The translations under genes and the position numbers were made by a program. A DNA stretch of 64,000 nt from Phycisphaerae bacterium (GTDB lineage Bacteria; Planctomycetota; Phycisphaerae; FEN-1346; JAACEH01): positions 215,726 through 279,725 of the forward strand of contig JAAYDY010000101.1 in assembly GCA_012729015.1 (NCBI GenBank), in the 5' to 3' direction. The notes under the pieces were generated by a model. That model saw nothing but the letters and a program-made list of their open reading frames with translations, ran no database searches and had not been told where the DNA came from. Below are positions 8,519-17,911 of this stretch, piece by piece. Numbering within the stretch: position 1 is the stretch's first letter; each line of letters starts with the position of its first letter.

Positions 8519-11500
8519 TCAGGGTGCGTACTCGTAGGCGCCGACATCGACCGCGCCGCCCTGCGGCACAGCGTTGCCCTCCAGGTCCAGATCGAACCCG
8601 ACATCCACGCCCGCGTTGATGGCCGGGCTGCCCGACTTCAGGTGGTAGTCGCCGTTGGCCGCGTCCACGAACAGCTCACTCTTGGTGGCCACGAATTCGC
8701 CCGGTCCCAGGTTATTGATGTCCTGGCACCACATCAGGCTGGTGTAGATGTTGTTCTCGGACGTACCGCCCGCCGCCGACACCGCCACGCTGCCGCCGTC
8801 GACGATGTTGTTCTTGGCCACAAGGTTAACGTTGCCATTGCTGCCGACACAGATGCCGCTGCCCGGAGTGCCGGGGTTCATGATGACGTTGTTGTAGAGT
8901 TCCACGCCGTTGCACTGGCTCCACATGGCCACGGTGTAGGTGCCCGGCAAGGGAGTCTCGAACACGTTGTAGGCCACGAGCAGGTTGCTGGACTCCTGGC
9001 AGGTGAAGGCAATGTTGCCGTCCAGAACAACGTTGCAGGCCACGAGCACGTCGTCGCTGTCCAGGTACACGGTGATGCCGTTGGCATGCACGCCACAACT
9101 GTCGGTGACCGTGTTGCCGATGATGTCACAGTGCGACGAAGAGTAGTAGATGATCGAGGTGTGGCCGTTCTTCTGCAGGAGGTTGTTGCGAATCGACGTG
9201 TATTGGCAGCCGCTCAGGATGATGCCGCGGCTGGCCACGTTATGGAAGACATGGTTGTTGTCGACCAGGCCATTGATGACCTTGCCGAAGCAGACCACGG
9301 GCTGACCCTCCATCGACTTGTTCATGGTGAACTCATTGTCCTCGATGGTGATGTCGTACTTCATCGCCGATCCGGAATTGCGGATGGCTGACCCGGTTCC
9401 ACCGTATCCGCCGACCCCGCCCGAGACCTTCTGTACGCGGAAGCCTCGGAAGGTGACGTAGCTCTCGTCATTGAGTTCGACCGCCTGGGTGCGGACCGAC
9501 ACGGTGAACGTCTTGCCGGCCACGCCGCCGGTGAGCGGCCAGAGGTAGATCTTCGCCCCGCCGCTGCCGTCGGTCTGGTCCTCGCGCACCACGTACTCGC
9601 CGGGCACGTCCAGGATCTTCAGCGAGTTCGACATGGCGTACTTGCCGGGGTTGTAGTGCGACGTGCCCAACGTCTCGTAGCTGATGGTGTGTGTCGCCTG
9701 GTCGTAGCCGGTGACCCGCTTCGGGTAGGTGTTGTTCGCGCCGGCCCAGATCAGGATGTATGTGTAGCCGTCCCAGTAGTCCGAGCCGGCCATGGTGAAG
9801 TAGTCCTCGTCCACGATGGTTGTGCTGGTGGCCGAGTCGAACGTCAGGTAGTTGTCGATCTCGTCGAACCAGAACGGGTCCGGCTGGTTCGGGTGCTGCG
9901 CCACCCAGGTCAACGTGTCGTCTTCGTACACGTTGGCGCTGAACGTGGTCACGCCGGCCGGCAGGTACGTCCAGTAGATGCTGGCATAGTTGGGATTGCC
10001 GCCACACTCGGCCGCGCTGGTGCACTGCGTCCAGCCGGTCAGCACCTCGGAGCCGTCGATCACCGCCCGGCCCGTGCCGAACGTCTCTTCGGTATTGCCG
10101 TCGTAGACGATCGGGTTGCCCGAGGCGCCGGACCAGTAGCACTGGACTTCGCCACGGTAGATCACGCCGCCCTTGAAGATCACCTTGTCGCCCGGGGCCA
10201 ACGCGGTCGTGTCGGCAATGCCTGTGGCCTGACTGTCGCCCGGGCAGTGCTTGAACGCCGCGGCTGTCGAGCGGCCGTTATAATTGTCGTTGCCGCCGTC
10301 GAAGTCCACGTAGTAGGTGTATCCCTCCTTCCCGCGCACGCTGATGACCACGGTGTCGCTGTCGGTCTCGCCGTCGTCGTCGGTCACGACCAGGGTGATG
10401 GTATGCAGATCCACGCTCAGCGACACGCTGGCCGTTTCGCCGGTGGCGATCTGCGTGGAGCCCTCCATCCACACGTGGCTCACGATGGAGCCGTCGGGAT
10501 CGAACGAGGCGGAACCGTCCAGGGTCACGGTTTCCTCGCTGGTGTTGTCGTTGTCGATGGCTTCGAAGTCGTCGCCGGCCCGGGCCACCGGCGGAATGAA
10601 CGTCGGCAGCGTGGAGATGATGCCTTCATAGGCCAGCGACACCGACTCGCCCGTCGGCAGCGTCGCCCCCTCGCCGAAGGCGCCTCCCTGGTTGGCGATC
10701 TTCATCTGCACACCGAGCGTGGTGCTCACCGACGTGCTGCCTCTCATCGTGTTCGCCGCATCGACGTAGTAGAAGTCCATGTCGTCGGCGCGCAGCTCAA
10801 ACGTCAGGCCCGGCCGCATGTTGAGCGCCGACGCCTGCGCGTTGCTCTTCACCACCGCCTTGGTATAGAGACCCGGCCACGCGCTGGTCGTCGTGCTCCC
10901 GTACCAGTCGTACAACTCATAGAGCGGGTGTCCGTCGCTGTCGTCCGTCAGGTGACTGTTCGGCTTGGAGGCAGCCGTGGTTGGGTTCACAATGCTCCAA
11001 CTGGCATACCCGCCGTCTTCCAGGCACAGGCTGCCTGTGCCGGCCGTGCCCATGCCCCACAGGGAGTAACTCGACCCGCTGGTGTTGCTGATCGTGTACG
11101 TGCCGGCGATGGTCGTGCGATAGTCGTCTCCGCTCATCAGCGGCGCGTTGATCCGCACCGTCAGCACCCCCGTGATGCCCGTGGTGATGGTGTGCGTCTT
11201 GGTGAACTCGTAGTAGCTCGACGTCTGTCCGCCGTGGTTGTTGACGTCGGCGCCGTCGAGGAAGTCGCCCTGCATGGCGCTCATGCGCATCAGGCCCAGG
11301 CCGGTGGAGGCGCCCGACTCGGGCGAGTATTCGAACGCCGTGCCGCCGTGGGCCACGTCCTTGAAGCTCGAAATCTCGCCGGCCAGCCAGTTCGTGTGGG
11401 CTGTCTGCAATTCCCCCTCCCCGGGCACCCACACCCGCATCTCCCACACCGTGGCCGAGTCGTGCGTCGCCGTGATGATCAGCGGCCGATAGTGGTACGT

Positions 11501-13009
11501 TGCGTTCGTCGCTCCGTAGCTGTACGACAGCGTGGCCTGCTCCAGAGGGTTGACCGTCACCACGATGTCGTCCGTGTGCGTCGAGCCGTCGTTGTCGATG
11601 ACGGTCAGCGTGATGGTGTGCGTGCCCACGGCCAGGCTCACGTTGACGGACGAGCCCGAGCCGATCTGCGTCTCGCCGATGCTCCAGACCCAACTGACCA
11701 CCGTGCCGTCGGAGTCCGTGGAGCCGCTGCCGTTGAGCAGCACCGACACGCTTCCGGCGCCCAGCGTGTCCGTCACCACCTGATCGTCGCCGGCCGCCGC
11801 CGTCGGACGGGCATTCACCCTGGCCACCGTCGTATCGGTTCCCGTCGCTCCATCATCATCCGTCACCGTCAGCAGGATCGTATGCGACCCCACCGCCATG
11901 GACACCTGGGCCGTCACCCCGGTGGCGATCTGCGTAGCTCCCTCGGTCCACACGTAGCTGACGATCGTGCCGTCGGCATCCGTGGACCCGCTGCCGTTGA
12001 GCGCCACCGTCTCGCTGCCGCTGCAATCCGTGTCGTGCACCGTGACGTCCGCCCCCGCGTCGGCCACCGGGGCCTCGTTCGTCGCGGCAATGTTGATCAG
12101 GAACTGACCGGCGTTCACACGCGTGGCGTCCGCCGCCAGATTCGTGCCGCTATAGCTGAAGGCGGAGGCGTACCGGCAGTAATCGAATCCGGCCCACGCG
12201 CCGCTCGCCACCGCGCCACCGACGCTTTCGCCCGACAGTCCGGCCTGGTAATCCATGATGAACTGCCGACCCTCGGTCAGACCCAGGGCATTCGAGCCCA
12301 CGGTCCACTTCATGTAGCTCACCGGGTTTTGCGCGTTCCACGTCCCGTCGGTCCGCGACGTCTCACTGACCAGCGTCTTGGGCACGTAGTCCTCATCGTA
12401 GCAGAACACCCACTCTGCCGCCCAGACGAGGCTGGTGATGGCATGAGCCGATACATTATGAAACGACATCGACCAGTCCCACGCCGTGCCCTCGGTCGTC
12501 GGCGGACGGATGACGAATGAGATCGTGGTCAGCAGTTCCCCAGGCGCCAGGCTCACGGCGCCGCTGGAGTACGCGTTGTGGAAGAAACTCGCCGCCTCCG
12601 CCGTCTCCGTGTACGTGATCGTGAACGACGAGTTGTCCGGCGCCGTCGTGAACGTCAACCGGTCGGCCAGGCCGCTCAGCATGCTGATCCGCGTCATCAC
12701 GTTGCCGCCGCGACCGTCGAAGTAGACCATCGAGCAACTCCGACCGTAGCCGTTGGTGCCCATGTAGTTGGTGTGCCCGCCCTGACCGTCGCCCGCGTCG
12801 GTCAGGTCCTTGAACGAGTACAGGCTTCCCGACAGCTTGTCAACCTTCACCTCCCAGTAGGCGTCGTTCATGTCGCCCGCCTCGTGCGCCGTGATCACAT
12901 AACAGTCGTTCGCGGCATCGTCGGTCACGGTCAACGTCGCCGCGGCCCACACGGGCGACGCACTGGCCAACAGGATCAACCACACGCCGATCGCCACTCG
13001 CTTTCTCAT
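8519..13009 (-). CDS. Giant secreted protein with PKD domains and right-handed beta-helix
   Basis: 1496 aa, exported (signal peptide 1-22, ending SPVWAA). Residues ~23-310 form a beta-rich module, followed by PKD domains at ~313-400 and ~400-490. A second module related in composition to the first lies at ~495-800, PKD domain 3 at ~806-890, and a parallel beta-helix from ~896 to the end. The beta-helix begins TYYVDFDGGNDNYNG and carries the GWTQCTSA...GGNPNYA signature, both shared with the protein at 2322-5786; both end in VGAYE/IGAYE. The ATG at 13007-13009 follows GGAAGGAGC. Divergent from a GntR/LacI regulator, as in the first module. Its TGA stop is followed in frame by a dockerin module. 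Role is probably binding or cleaving a polysaccharide; no active site can be named. Confidence 0.85.
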   Translation of the reverse strand: MRKRVAIGVWLILLASASPVWAAATLTVTDDAANDCYVITAHEAGDMNDAYWEVKVDKLSGSLYSFKDLTDAGDGQGGHTNYMGTNGYGRSCSMVYFDGRGGNVMTRISMLSGLADRLTFTTAPDNSSFTITYTETAEAASFFHNAYSSGAVSLAPGELLTTISFVIRPPTTEGTAWDWSMSFHNVSAHAITSLVWAAEWVFCYDEDYVPKTLVSETSRTDGTWNAQNPVSYMKWTVGSNALGLTEGRQFIMDYQAGLSGESVGGAVASGAWAGFDYCRYASAFSYSGTNLAADATRVNAGQFLINIAATNEAPVADAGADVTVHDTDCSGSETVALNGSGSTDADGTIVSYVWTEGATQIATGVTAQVSMAVGSHTILLTVTDDDGATGTDTTVARVNARPTAAAGDDQVVTDTLGAGSVSVLLNGSGSTDSDGTVVSWVWSIGETQIGSGSSVNVSLAVGTHTITLTVIDNDGSTHTDDIVVTVNPLEQATLSYSYGATNATYHYRPLIITATHDSATVWEMRVWVPGEGELQTAHTNWLAGEISSFKDVAHGGTAFEYSPESGASTGLGLMRMSAMQGDFLDGADVNNHGGQTSSYYEFTKTHTITTGITGVLTVRINAPLMSGDDYRTTIAGTYTISNTSGSSYSLWGMGTAGTGSLCLEDGGYASWSIVNPTTAASKPNSHLTDDSDGHPLYELYDWYGSTTTSAWPGLYTKAVVKSNAQASALNMRPGLTFELRADDMDFYYVDAANTMRGSTSVSTTLGVQMKIANQGGAFGEGATLPTGESVSLAYEGIISTLPTFIPPVARAGDDFEAIDNDNTSEETVTLDGSASFDPDGSIVSHVWMEGSTQIATGETASVSLSVDLHTITLVVTDDDGETDSDTVVISVRGKEGYTYYVDFDGGNDNYNGRSTAAAFKHCPGDSQATGIADTTALAPGDKVIFKGGVIYRGEVQCYWSGASGNPIVYDGNTEETFGTGRAVIDGSEVLTGWTQCTSAAECGGNPNYASIYWTYLPAGVTTFSANVYEDDTLTWVAQHPNQPDPFWFDEIDNYLTFDSATSTTIVDEDYFTMAGSDYWDGYTYILIWAGANNTYPKRVTGYDQATHTISYETLGTSHYNPGKYAMSNSLKILDVPGEYVVREDQTDGSGGAKIYLWPLTGGVAGKTFTVSVRTQAVELNDESYVTFRGFRVQKVSGGVGGYGGTGSAIRNSGSAMKYDITIEDNEFTMNKSMEGQPVVCFGKVINGLVDNNHVFHNVASRGIILSGCQYTSIRNNLLQKNGHTSIIYYSSSHCDIIGNTVTDSCGVHANGITVYLDSDDVLVACNVVLDGNIAFTCQESSNLLVAYNVFETPLPGTYTVAMWSQCNGVELYNNVIMNPGTPGSGICVGSNGNVNLVAKNNIVDGGSVAVSAAGGTSENNIYTSLMWCQDINNLGPGEFVATKSELFVDAANGDYHLKSGSPAINAGVDVGFDLDLEGNAVPQGGAVDVGAYEYAP

Positions 13010-13455
13010 GGCTCGCTCCTTCCGTAAGTGGAATCCGAAACGTCTTCAGTGAGACATGACCAATCGCCAAGGACGTGTCCGCGACCGCAGACGCGCCGCG
13101 GACCTCCGTCCGACCGAGACTCGTCCGACCTGCCATGCGTTGCCTCGTGGCTGCTCGTCGAGATGGATTTGGCAGCATCTTCTCCAAAAGCACGTGAGAT
13201 GTGACCACTACCATTGTCCCTGGCGGCGGCTGACGGGCCAACGGCATTCCCCTCATTTCATCGACTTGCACGCATGCCACTGCTTCTGCCGCAACCCATT
13301 ACGGACAAGACGCTTGCGTTGCGCCGCCGTCGCCGCAGCTCCGATTCCCCGTGCCGCGACGAGGCCCCCCTTGACATCCGCCCGCCGGATCGCCATACTG
13401 TTTCTTGCGCACCAATTCTTGCGGCTTCGCCGCGTCGTCGCCGTTGGGGACCGTC
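13010..13455. other. Divergent intergenic region of the second regulator/beta-helix module
   Basis: 446 bases without a gene. It holds the regulator promoter at 13371-13399. I could not identify a convincing promoter for the leftward beta-helix gene or a clear operator. Confidence 0.4.
13371..13399 (+). promoter_or_regulatory. Sigma70-type promoter of the second regulator
   Basis: TTGACA (13371-13376), 17-base spacer, CATACT (13394-13399), 57 bases before the regulator start. Confidence 0.6.
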
Positions 13456-14586
13456 ATGGGCCGACCTCGTATCGTTGATGGCATCGTCTGCGGGTTGCTC
13501 CGACGCCTGGCTGGCGGCCAGTGGATGCCCGGCGCCGTCATGCCCTCCACGCGGACCCTGGCCCGGGAGCTCGGCGTCTCGCCCCCGGTCATCCGCGACG
13601 CCTTCGCCCACCTGGACCGGCTGCGCCTGATCCAGGTTCGCCCCAACCACCCGGCCGTTGTTCAGCCCGAGGCCCCCGCTCGCGCCCAGGCTCGACTGGC
13701 CCATCTGGCCGGTCGCCGGCCCTCACGCCGCGTCGCCATTCTCGAATCGCCGCGCCGCATGCATCCGCCGCCGGGCACCTACTGGCACCGCGTGAATGCC
13801 GCCGTGCAGGAGGCCGCTCGGGCCCACGGCATCACGCTCACGTATGTCCCCTGGCCATCCACCGACTTCAAACAGTTCGCCGAACGCCTGGCCTGCGGCC
13901 CCTGCGGCGCCGCCCTGGCGCATGGACTGACCGACTCGTCGCCCATCGTCCTGCACCGGCTCGAAGAGTTGAAGTTCCCCGTCCTCATGCACAACATGGT
14001 CGGCCACTTCCCCGGCCTGCCCGCCGTCATTCGTGACGAGGCCATGGCCATTCGCCGCATCGTCCAGACCTTCTTCGAACAGGGACACCGCAGTCTCTGC
14101 CTTATCATCGAACACTACTATCAGCCCGTGTCGCACGTGCAGAACCGGGTCCGCTTCTGGAAGGCGGCAATCAACGAATTCGGCCTTGGCGCGTCCTGTC
14201 CCGTGTCGGTCTGTCCTCTGGCCGAGGGCGCCGATCCCTACCGCCACCTGACCTCGATTCTCCAAGCCCCTGATGGCCCCACGGGCGTCCTGGTGTCGGT
14301 CGGCCAAACCAGGCAGTTGCTCGACGATCCACGACTCCGCCGACTCCGCGTGCCGCAGGACCTGAGCGTCGCCGCCTTCGATTCCACCGACGCCGTGCCC
14401 ATTCTGCCGTGGCGACCGGCGATCACCAGCATCGACCTGGACATGCGCCGCGTCGGCGAGTGCTCCATGGAACTCCTGGAGAAACTCCTCGCCGGCGACC
14501 TGCACCCGCCCAGTCTGCGTCTGGTGCCGCAGATTCGCCTTACCGATAGCATCGGTCCGCCCGGACGTTGCCGGCCGGGTGGCTGA
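13456..14586 (+). CDS. GntR-headed LacI-type transcriptional regulator (second copy)
   Basis: 376 aa. The N-terminal ~75 residues are a GntR-like winged helix (STRTLARELGVSPPVIRDAF). Residues ~90-360 form a LacI-type sugar-binding effector domain (AFDSTDAVP...ITSIDLDM). The ATG at 13456 is preceded by GGGGA. It is paralogous to 461-1600: same domain order, same LTDSIGPP ending, same divergent placement beside a giant beta-helix gene. It likely controls the 8519-13009 gene and itself; the effector is unknown. Confidence 0.85.
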   Translation: MGRPRIVDGIVCGLLRRLAGGQWMPGAVMPSTRTLARELGVSPPVIRDAFAHLDRLRLIQVRPNHPAVVQPEAPARAQARLAHLAGRRPSRRVAILESPRRMHPPPGTYWHRVNAAVQEAARAHGITLTYVPWPSTDFKQFAERLACGPCGAALAHGLTDSSPIVLHRLEELKFPVLMHNMVGHFPGLPAVIRDEAMAIRRIVQTFFEQGHRSLCLIIEHYYQPVSHVQNRVRFWKAAINEFGLGASCPVSVCPLAEGADPYRHLTSILQAPDGPTGVLVSVGQTRQLLDDPRLRRLRVPQDLSVAAFDSTDAVPILPWRPAITSIDLDMRRVGECSMELLEKLLAGDLHPPSLRLVPQIRLTDSIGPPGRCRPGG

Positions 14587-14789
14587 TTCCCGTGCCCATG
14601 GAGTTCGGGGGACGGGTGCGGCACCACGGATGCACGCTGGTGCTGTCCCCGGGGACACAGCCGGCATAGGGCAAACGTGACGCTCTGCCCGGCGGTTGGC
14701 CGGGTCCTGTCGCCGGGCAATCTCCGTGGTGTCTTCAGCCGTGGGTTCTCCTCGGTGAGGGGACACGCCCGGTTTGTTCTCGGAAGGGC

Positions 14790-14807
14790 ACTGGTAGTTC
14801 TTCTAGG
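14790..14807 (+). promoter_or_regulatory. Candidate operator half-conserved with the dyad at 62469
   Basis: ACTGGTAGTTCTTCTAGG shares its first 14 bases exactly with ACTGGTAGTTCTTCCAGT at 62469-62486. It lies just upstream of a sigma70-type promoter, a position suited to an activator. Confidence 0.35.
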
Positions 14808-14827
14808 GTCGCCGTGCAAGCTACCCC

Positions 14828-14856
14828 TTGCATTGAACGCCACGGAATGCCATAAT
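14828..14856 (+). promoter_or_regulatory. Sigma70-type promoter for the GT-C-like gene
   Basis: TTGCAT (14828-14833), 17-base spacer, CATAAT (14851-14856), 56 bases before the GTG start. Confidence 0.65.
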
Positions 14857-14912
14857 GTCGGGCTTATTAACATTGAGGGCGTCGTTTCTTCGGCGTTCTC
14901 GGGAGACTCGCG

Positions 14913-17138
14913 GTGAATCAGCCTGAAGCGGATCCCTCTTCGGAGCCGCAATCATCCAGTCGGCGTCGTCAGTGGGGGATTGTTCTCTCCGTGGCCCTGG
15001 CGCTGCTCGTGCTGCGCTTCGTGGCCGGGTGGCCGTTCAGTAGCCCGTGGTACGAACCCGATGAGAGCACGTACGCTCTGCGGGCTTACCATCTGGCCCA
15101 GGGCGACGGCCTGTCCTGGCGCCATCCGAACCGCCCGGCCGGGGCTCCGGGGGCGCCGATCCTGATGTCCCTGACGTGGCTCCTGGCGGGCGACGACACC
15201 GACCTGTTCGTCCAGTTGACCTACATCGTCAACAGCCTCCTGGCGTGCGGCATCGTGATCGTCGGCTACGCCGCGTTTCGCCGCTGGTTCGACCATTGGG
15301 CCGCGCTGCTCGGCGCGGTCGCCATGGCGATCTACGGGCCGATCTTCATCTACGGATACACCTTCCTGGGTGAGCCGCTCTTTTTCTTCCTGTTCGTGGT
15401 CACCGTCTGGGCGGCCCAGCGCGTTGCGGACACCGGCCGCTGGCCCTGGTGGCTCGCCCTGGGGCTGGCCACGGCGGCATCGCAGGTGGCCCGCGTGACG
15501 GGCTTCGCCTTCGTGGCGGCCGCCGTCGTCGTCGGCATCGTCCACCTGGTCCATTATCGCAACCGGGCTGCCGTGGGCCATCTGGCCTGTCTGCTGGCGG
15601 GCATCGCGGTTCTCCTCGGGCCCATTGCCCTGCTCAACCGTCCGCGCCTGGAATCCGCCCCCGACGTGGGCATCGAGGTCGGGGCCGGGACCCTGAGCGG
15701 GCAACCGTCCGGCGAAGCGACTGCCGCAGGTTCTGCGGCCTCGGCAGAGGCCACCCCGGCGACTCCTGCCCGCGCAGCCGGGTCGGCCATTTCCAAGGAG
15801 AAGGAACAGCTCTATTCCTACAGCCCTACCCGGCGAGAGTACACCAATCTGATTCGCCATCTGTTGAGCGATACCACGGCCAAGAAGAACTTCAGCATGG
15901 TCGTTCTTTGGGCGTTGAACTACATCCTGTTGGCGGGCATGGTCCTGCCGGTGGTGCTGGCCGTGCGTTTTGCCCTGATCCGCCGCTGGTTCCGGCCGGC
16001 CGCCGGTCGGGATCTCCGCCGGACCGTCGATCCGGGCGTGCTGTACATGATGCTGGCATGCCTGTTCACGTTTGGCGGGATTGTTCTGCGGCTGGGGTTG
16101 TCCGAGTCGGCCACGATCGAGTCGATGTACGGCCGCTACCTGGACGTGATCGTCATGATCTGTGTCGGCCTGGGGTCGGCGTATCTGGCCGACGGGCTGA
16201 TCTTGCGGGAATCGTTGCTCTCGCTCGGCCGGACGCCGTCGGCCCGCGAAGTGCGGCGCGCTCGCAAACGCGGCGCCCCCGAGCAGCGCGGCGAGGCCTC
16301 GGCCTGTGTCACGCTCTTCGTCGTGGCGTTCATCGTGACGGTGATTGCCGTGGTCACGCTGCCGAAGAACATCAAGATCATCTTCTCGGCCAACCTGGGC
16401 ACCAACTACGCCGCCCAGATCGGCGGCCAACTGAGCCAGGCGATCAATGATTGGATGCTGGGGTATGGCAAGGAAGTGATGTTCAGACCGGGGCACGGAG
16501 CCGAACTCATTGCCATTATCCTGACTCCGCTGCTGGCGATTCTGTGTTGGCTGGCCTGGAGGCAACCTCGTGCCGCGGGCGTCGGCCTGATTCTCCTGCT
16601 GACGACCAGTTCGGCCATCGCCTACCACCAGTCGATGGTGTTCATGGCCCGGAACCGGGCCCAGGACTTCCACGAGTTTGCCCGCCAGGCCACGGCCGTC
16701 CTGGAGAAGCATTTCCGGGAGAATCCCCAGCTGGAACGGGTGGTCGTCGTGGACAAGCCGCCCCTCACGAGCGCCATGACCAAGGAAGAACGCGAGCGGG
16801 CGACCGTGCTGAACCACAATAGCAGGTGGAGCCTGGAATTCTACAACCGCGACATCCAGTTTGTGCGGCTATGGCGCGACACGAAGGTCTATCCCGAAAC
16901 GCCGGTGTTCAGCATGAGGCCACGGGCGTTGCCGGTGCTGCTTCGCCACGTCAAGGAGCGCGGGGTGGATGCCCGTGGGCGTATCATCCTGTCGCACCTG
17001 GGGATCTATCGGGGCACGAAGCTGAAAGTGGAAGACGCAGAGGAAACGCCCGATATTCCCACCGATTCGCGCAGCAGCATTCAGTTTAACCTCGTCCGAC
17101 GCGTCCGGGAGGCGCCTCGCGCCGGCGGCGTGGGCTGA
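14913..17138 (+). CDS. Multi-pass membrane protein, GT-C (ArnT/PMT-like) glycosyltransferase fold
   Basis: 741 aa with about ten hydrophobic segments. After a short cytoplasmic start, membrane segment 1 (~25-42) is followed by a periplasmic loop with an acidic pair, YEPDESTYALRAYHLAQG, the position of the catalytic Asp/Glu in GT39/GT83 transferases that use polyprenyl-phosphate sugars. A proline/alanine-rich linker (~265-300) and a C-terminal soluble part (~585-741) follow. It probably transfers a sugar or related group in the cell envelope; donor and acceptor are unknown. It starts with GTG at 14913 and is probably a single-gene transcript. Confidence 0.7.
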   Translation: MNQPEADPSSEPQSSSRRRQWGIVLSVALALLVLRFVAGWPFSSPWYEPDESTYALRAYHLAQGDGLSWRHPNRPAGAPGAPILMSLTWLLAGDDTDLFVQLTYIVNSLLACGIVIVGYAAFRRWFDHWAALLGAVAMAIYGPIFIYGYTFLGEPLFFFLFVVTVWAAQRVADTGRWPWWLALGLATAASQVARVTGFAFVAAAVVVGIVHLVHYRNRAAVGHLACLLAGIAVLLGPIALLNRPRLESAPDVGIEVGAGTLSGQPSGEATAAGSAASAEATPATPARAAGSAISKEKEQLYSYSPTRREYTNLIRHLLSDTTAKKNFSMVVLWALNYILLAGMVLPVVLAVRFALIRRWFRPAAGRDLRRTVDPGVLYMMLACLFTFGGIVLRLGLSESATIESMYGRYLDVIVMICVGLGSAYLADGLILRESLLSLGRTPSAREVRRARKRGAPEQRGEASACVTLFVVAFIVTVIAVVTLPKNIKIIFSANLGTNYAAQIGGQLSQAINDWMLGYGKEVMFRPGHGAELIAIILTPLLAILCWLAWRQPRAAGVGLILLLTTSSAIAYHQSMVFMARNRAQDFHEFARQATAVLEKHFRENPQLERVVVVDKPPLTSAMTKEERERATVLNHNSRWSLEFYNRDIQFVRLWRDTKVYPETPVFSMRPRALPVLLRHVKERGVDARGRIILSHLGIYRGTKLKVEDAEETPDIPTDSRSSIQFNLVRRVREAPRAGGVG

Positions 17139-17305
17139 CCGTCCCGGGCGGCGTCTGCCCGGAAATCGCGACAATTCGGGGAAGCCGCGGGCGCCCCTCG
17201 TCGTTACAGTCAGGGAGCCGCTGAGCTGGAGCTGCGCGGGTTGCCTCCGGCGTCTGCCGGGTGTCCGGCGTGTCGCGCCGGGGCCTCTGAGGCGAGGATC
17301 GTCCG

Positions 17306-17878
17306 TTGAAGATGAATCCGGACCACGTGCTGATGAGCGAAGACCACGAGAACGACTCCGTGCAGTACGACCTCAGCGACCCCGCGTCCTGGGCGGAGAT
17401 CGTCCGCGAGCACTACGACGGCGTCCTCCGGGCGGCCCTGAGCCAGACTCGCCGCCGCAGCCTGGCTGAGGAAGTGGCCCAGGAGACGTTTGTCCGGGCC
17501 TTCGAGCGTCATCACCAGTTCGACGGCCAGGGGGCGCTCGGGGCGTGGCTCCACCGGATTGCCGTCAACCTGAGCCGCGACGTCCTGCGCCGCGAGAACG
17601 TGCGCAGTCACGCCGAGTTGTCCGAAGCCCACGAGACCTCCGACGCCGACCCTCACCCGCCGGAAGTGGTTCACCGCAAGCACTTGTGCCGCGTACTCCG
17701 CGAGGCACTGGACGAGATCAGCCCGCCGATGCGACGGGCTTTCGAACAGACCGTGGTTCTTGGTTACAGTTATCGTCAGGCCGCTGAGATCGAGGGCGTC
17801 AGCGAAGGCACCATCGCCTCGCGCGTGGCTCGCACACGCAATGCCCTGGCCCGGAAATACCGTGATCTGGATGCCTGA
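17306..17878 (+). CDS. ECF-type RNA polymerase sigma factor
   Basis: 190 aa. Region 2 (~25-95) contains EEVAQETFVRAFERHHQF and GAWLHRIAVNLSRD; region 4 (~130-185) contains PPMRRAFEQTVVLGYSYRQAAEIEGVSEGTI as helix-turn-helix (given here in part). A TTG start at 17306 is chosen because GAGG lies 8 bases upstream; ATG at 17312 is the alternative. It is the first gene of a three-gene operon with an anti-sigma-like membrane protein 33 bases downstream, the normal arrangement for regulation by an envelope signal. Confidence 0.9.
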   Translation: MKMNPDHVLMSEDHENDSVQYDLSDPASWAEIVREHYDGVLRAALSQTRRRSLAEEVAQETFVRAFERHHQFDGQGALGAWLHRIAVNLSRDVLRRENVRSHAELSEAHETSDADPHPPEVVHRKHLCRVLREALDEISPPMRRAFEQTVVLGYSYRQAAEIEGVSEGTIASRVARTRNALARKYRDLDA

Positions 17879-17911
17879 GAGAACCTCGCGCCGTTACATA
17901 AGGGCCTTGAG

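Larger units (their letters stand above)
14587..14912. other. Intergenic region upstream of the GT-C-like gene
   Basis: No gene is seen. It contains a promoter at 14828-14856 and, 20 bases upstream of the -35 box, a sequence (14790-14807) that matches a dyad at 62469-62486. Confidence 0.4.

Noticed and set aside
8519..8521. TGA read as selenocysteine
   Set aside because: No selenoprotein family context and the position lies at a domain border; I see no SECIS-like hairpin immediately downstream.
9656..12520. A 954-codon open frame on the plus strand opposite the second beta-helix gene
   Set aside because: Same reason: antisense of a gene with intact signal peptide, PKD and beta-helix domains.
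14677..14916. A 79-codon frame before the GT-C-like gene
   Set aside because: It overlaps the promoter and operator candidates and has no coding signature.
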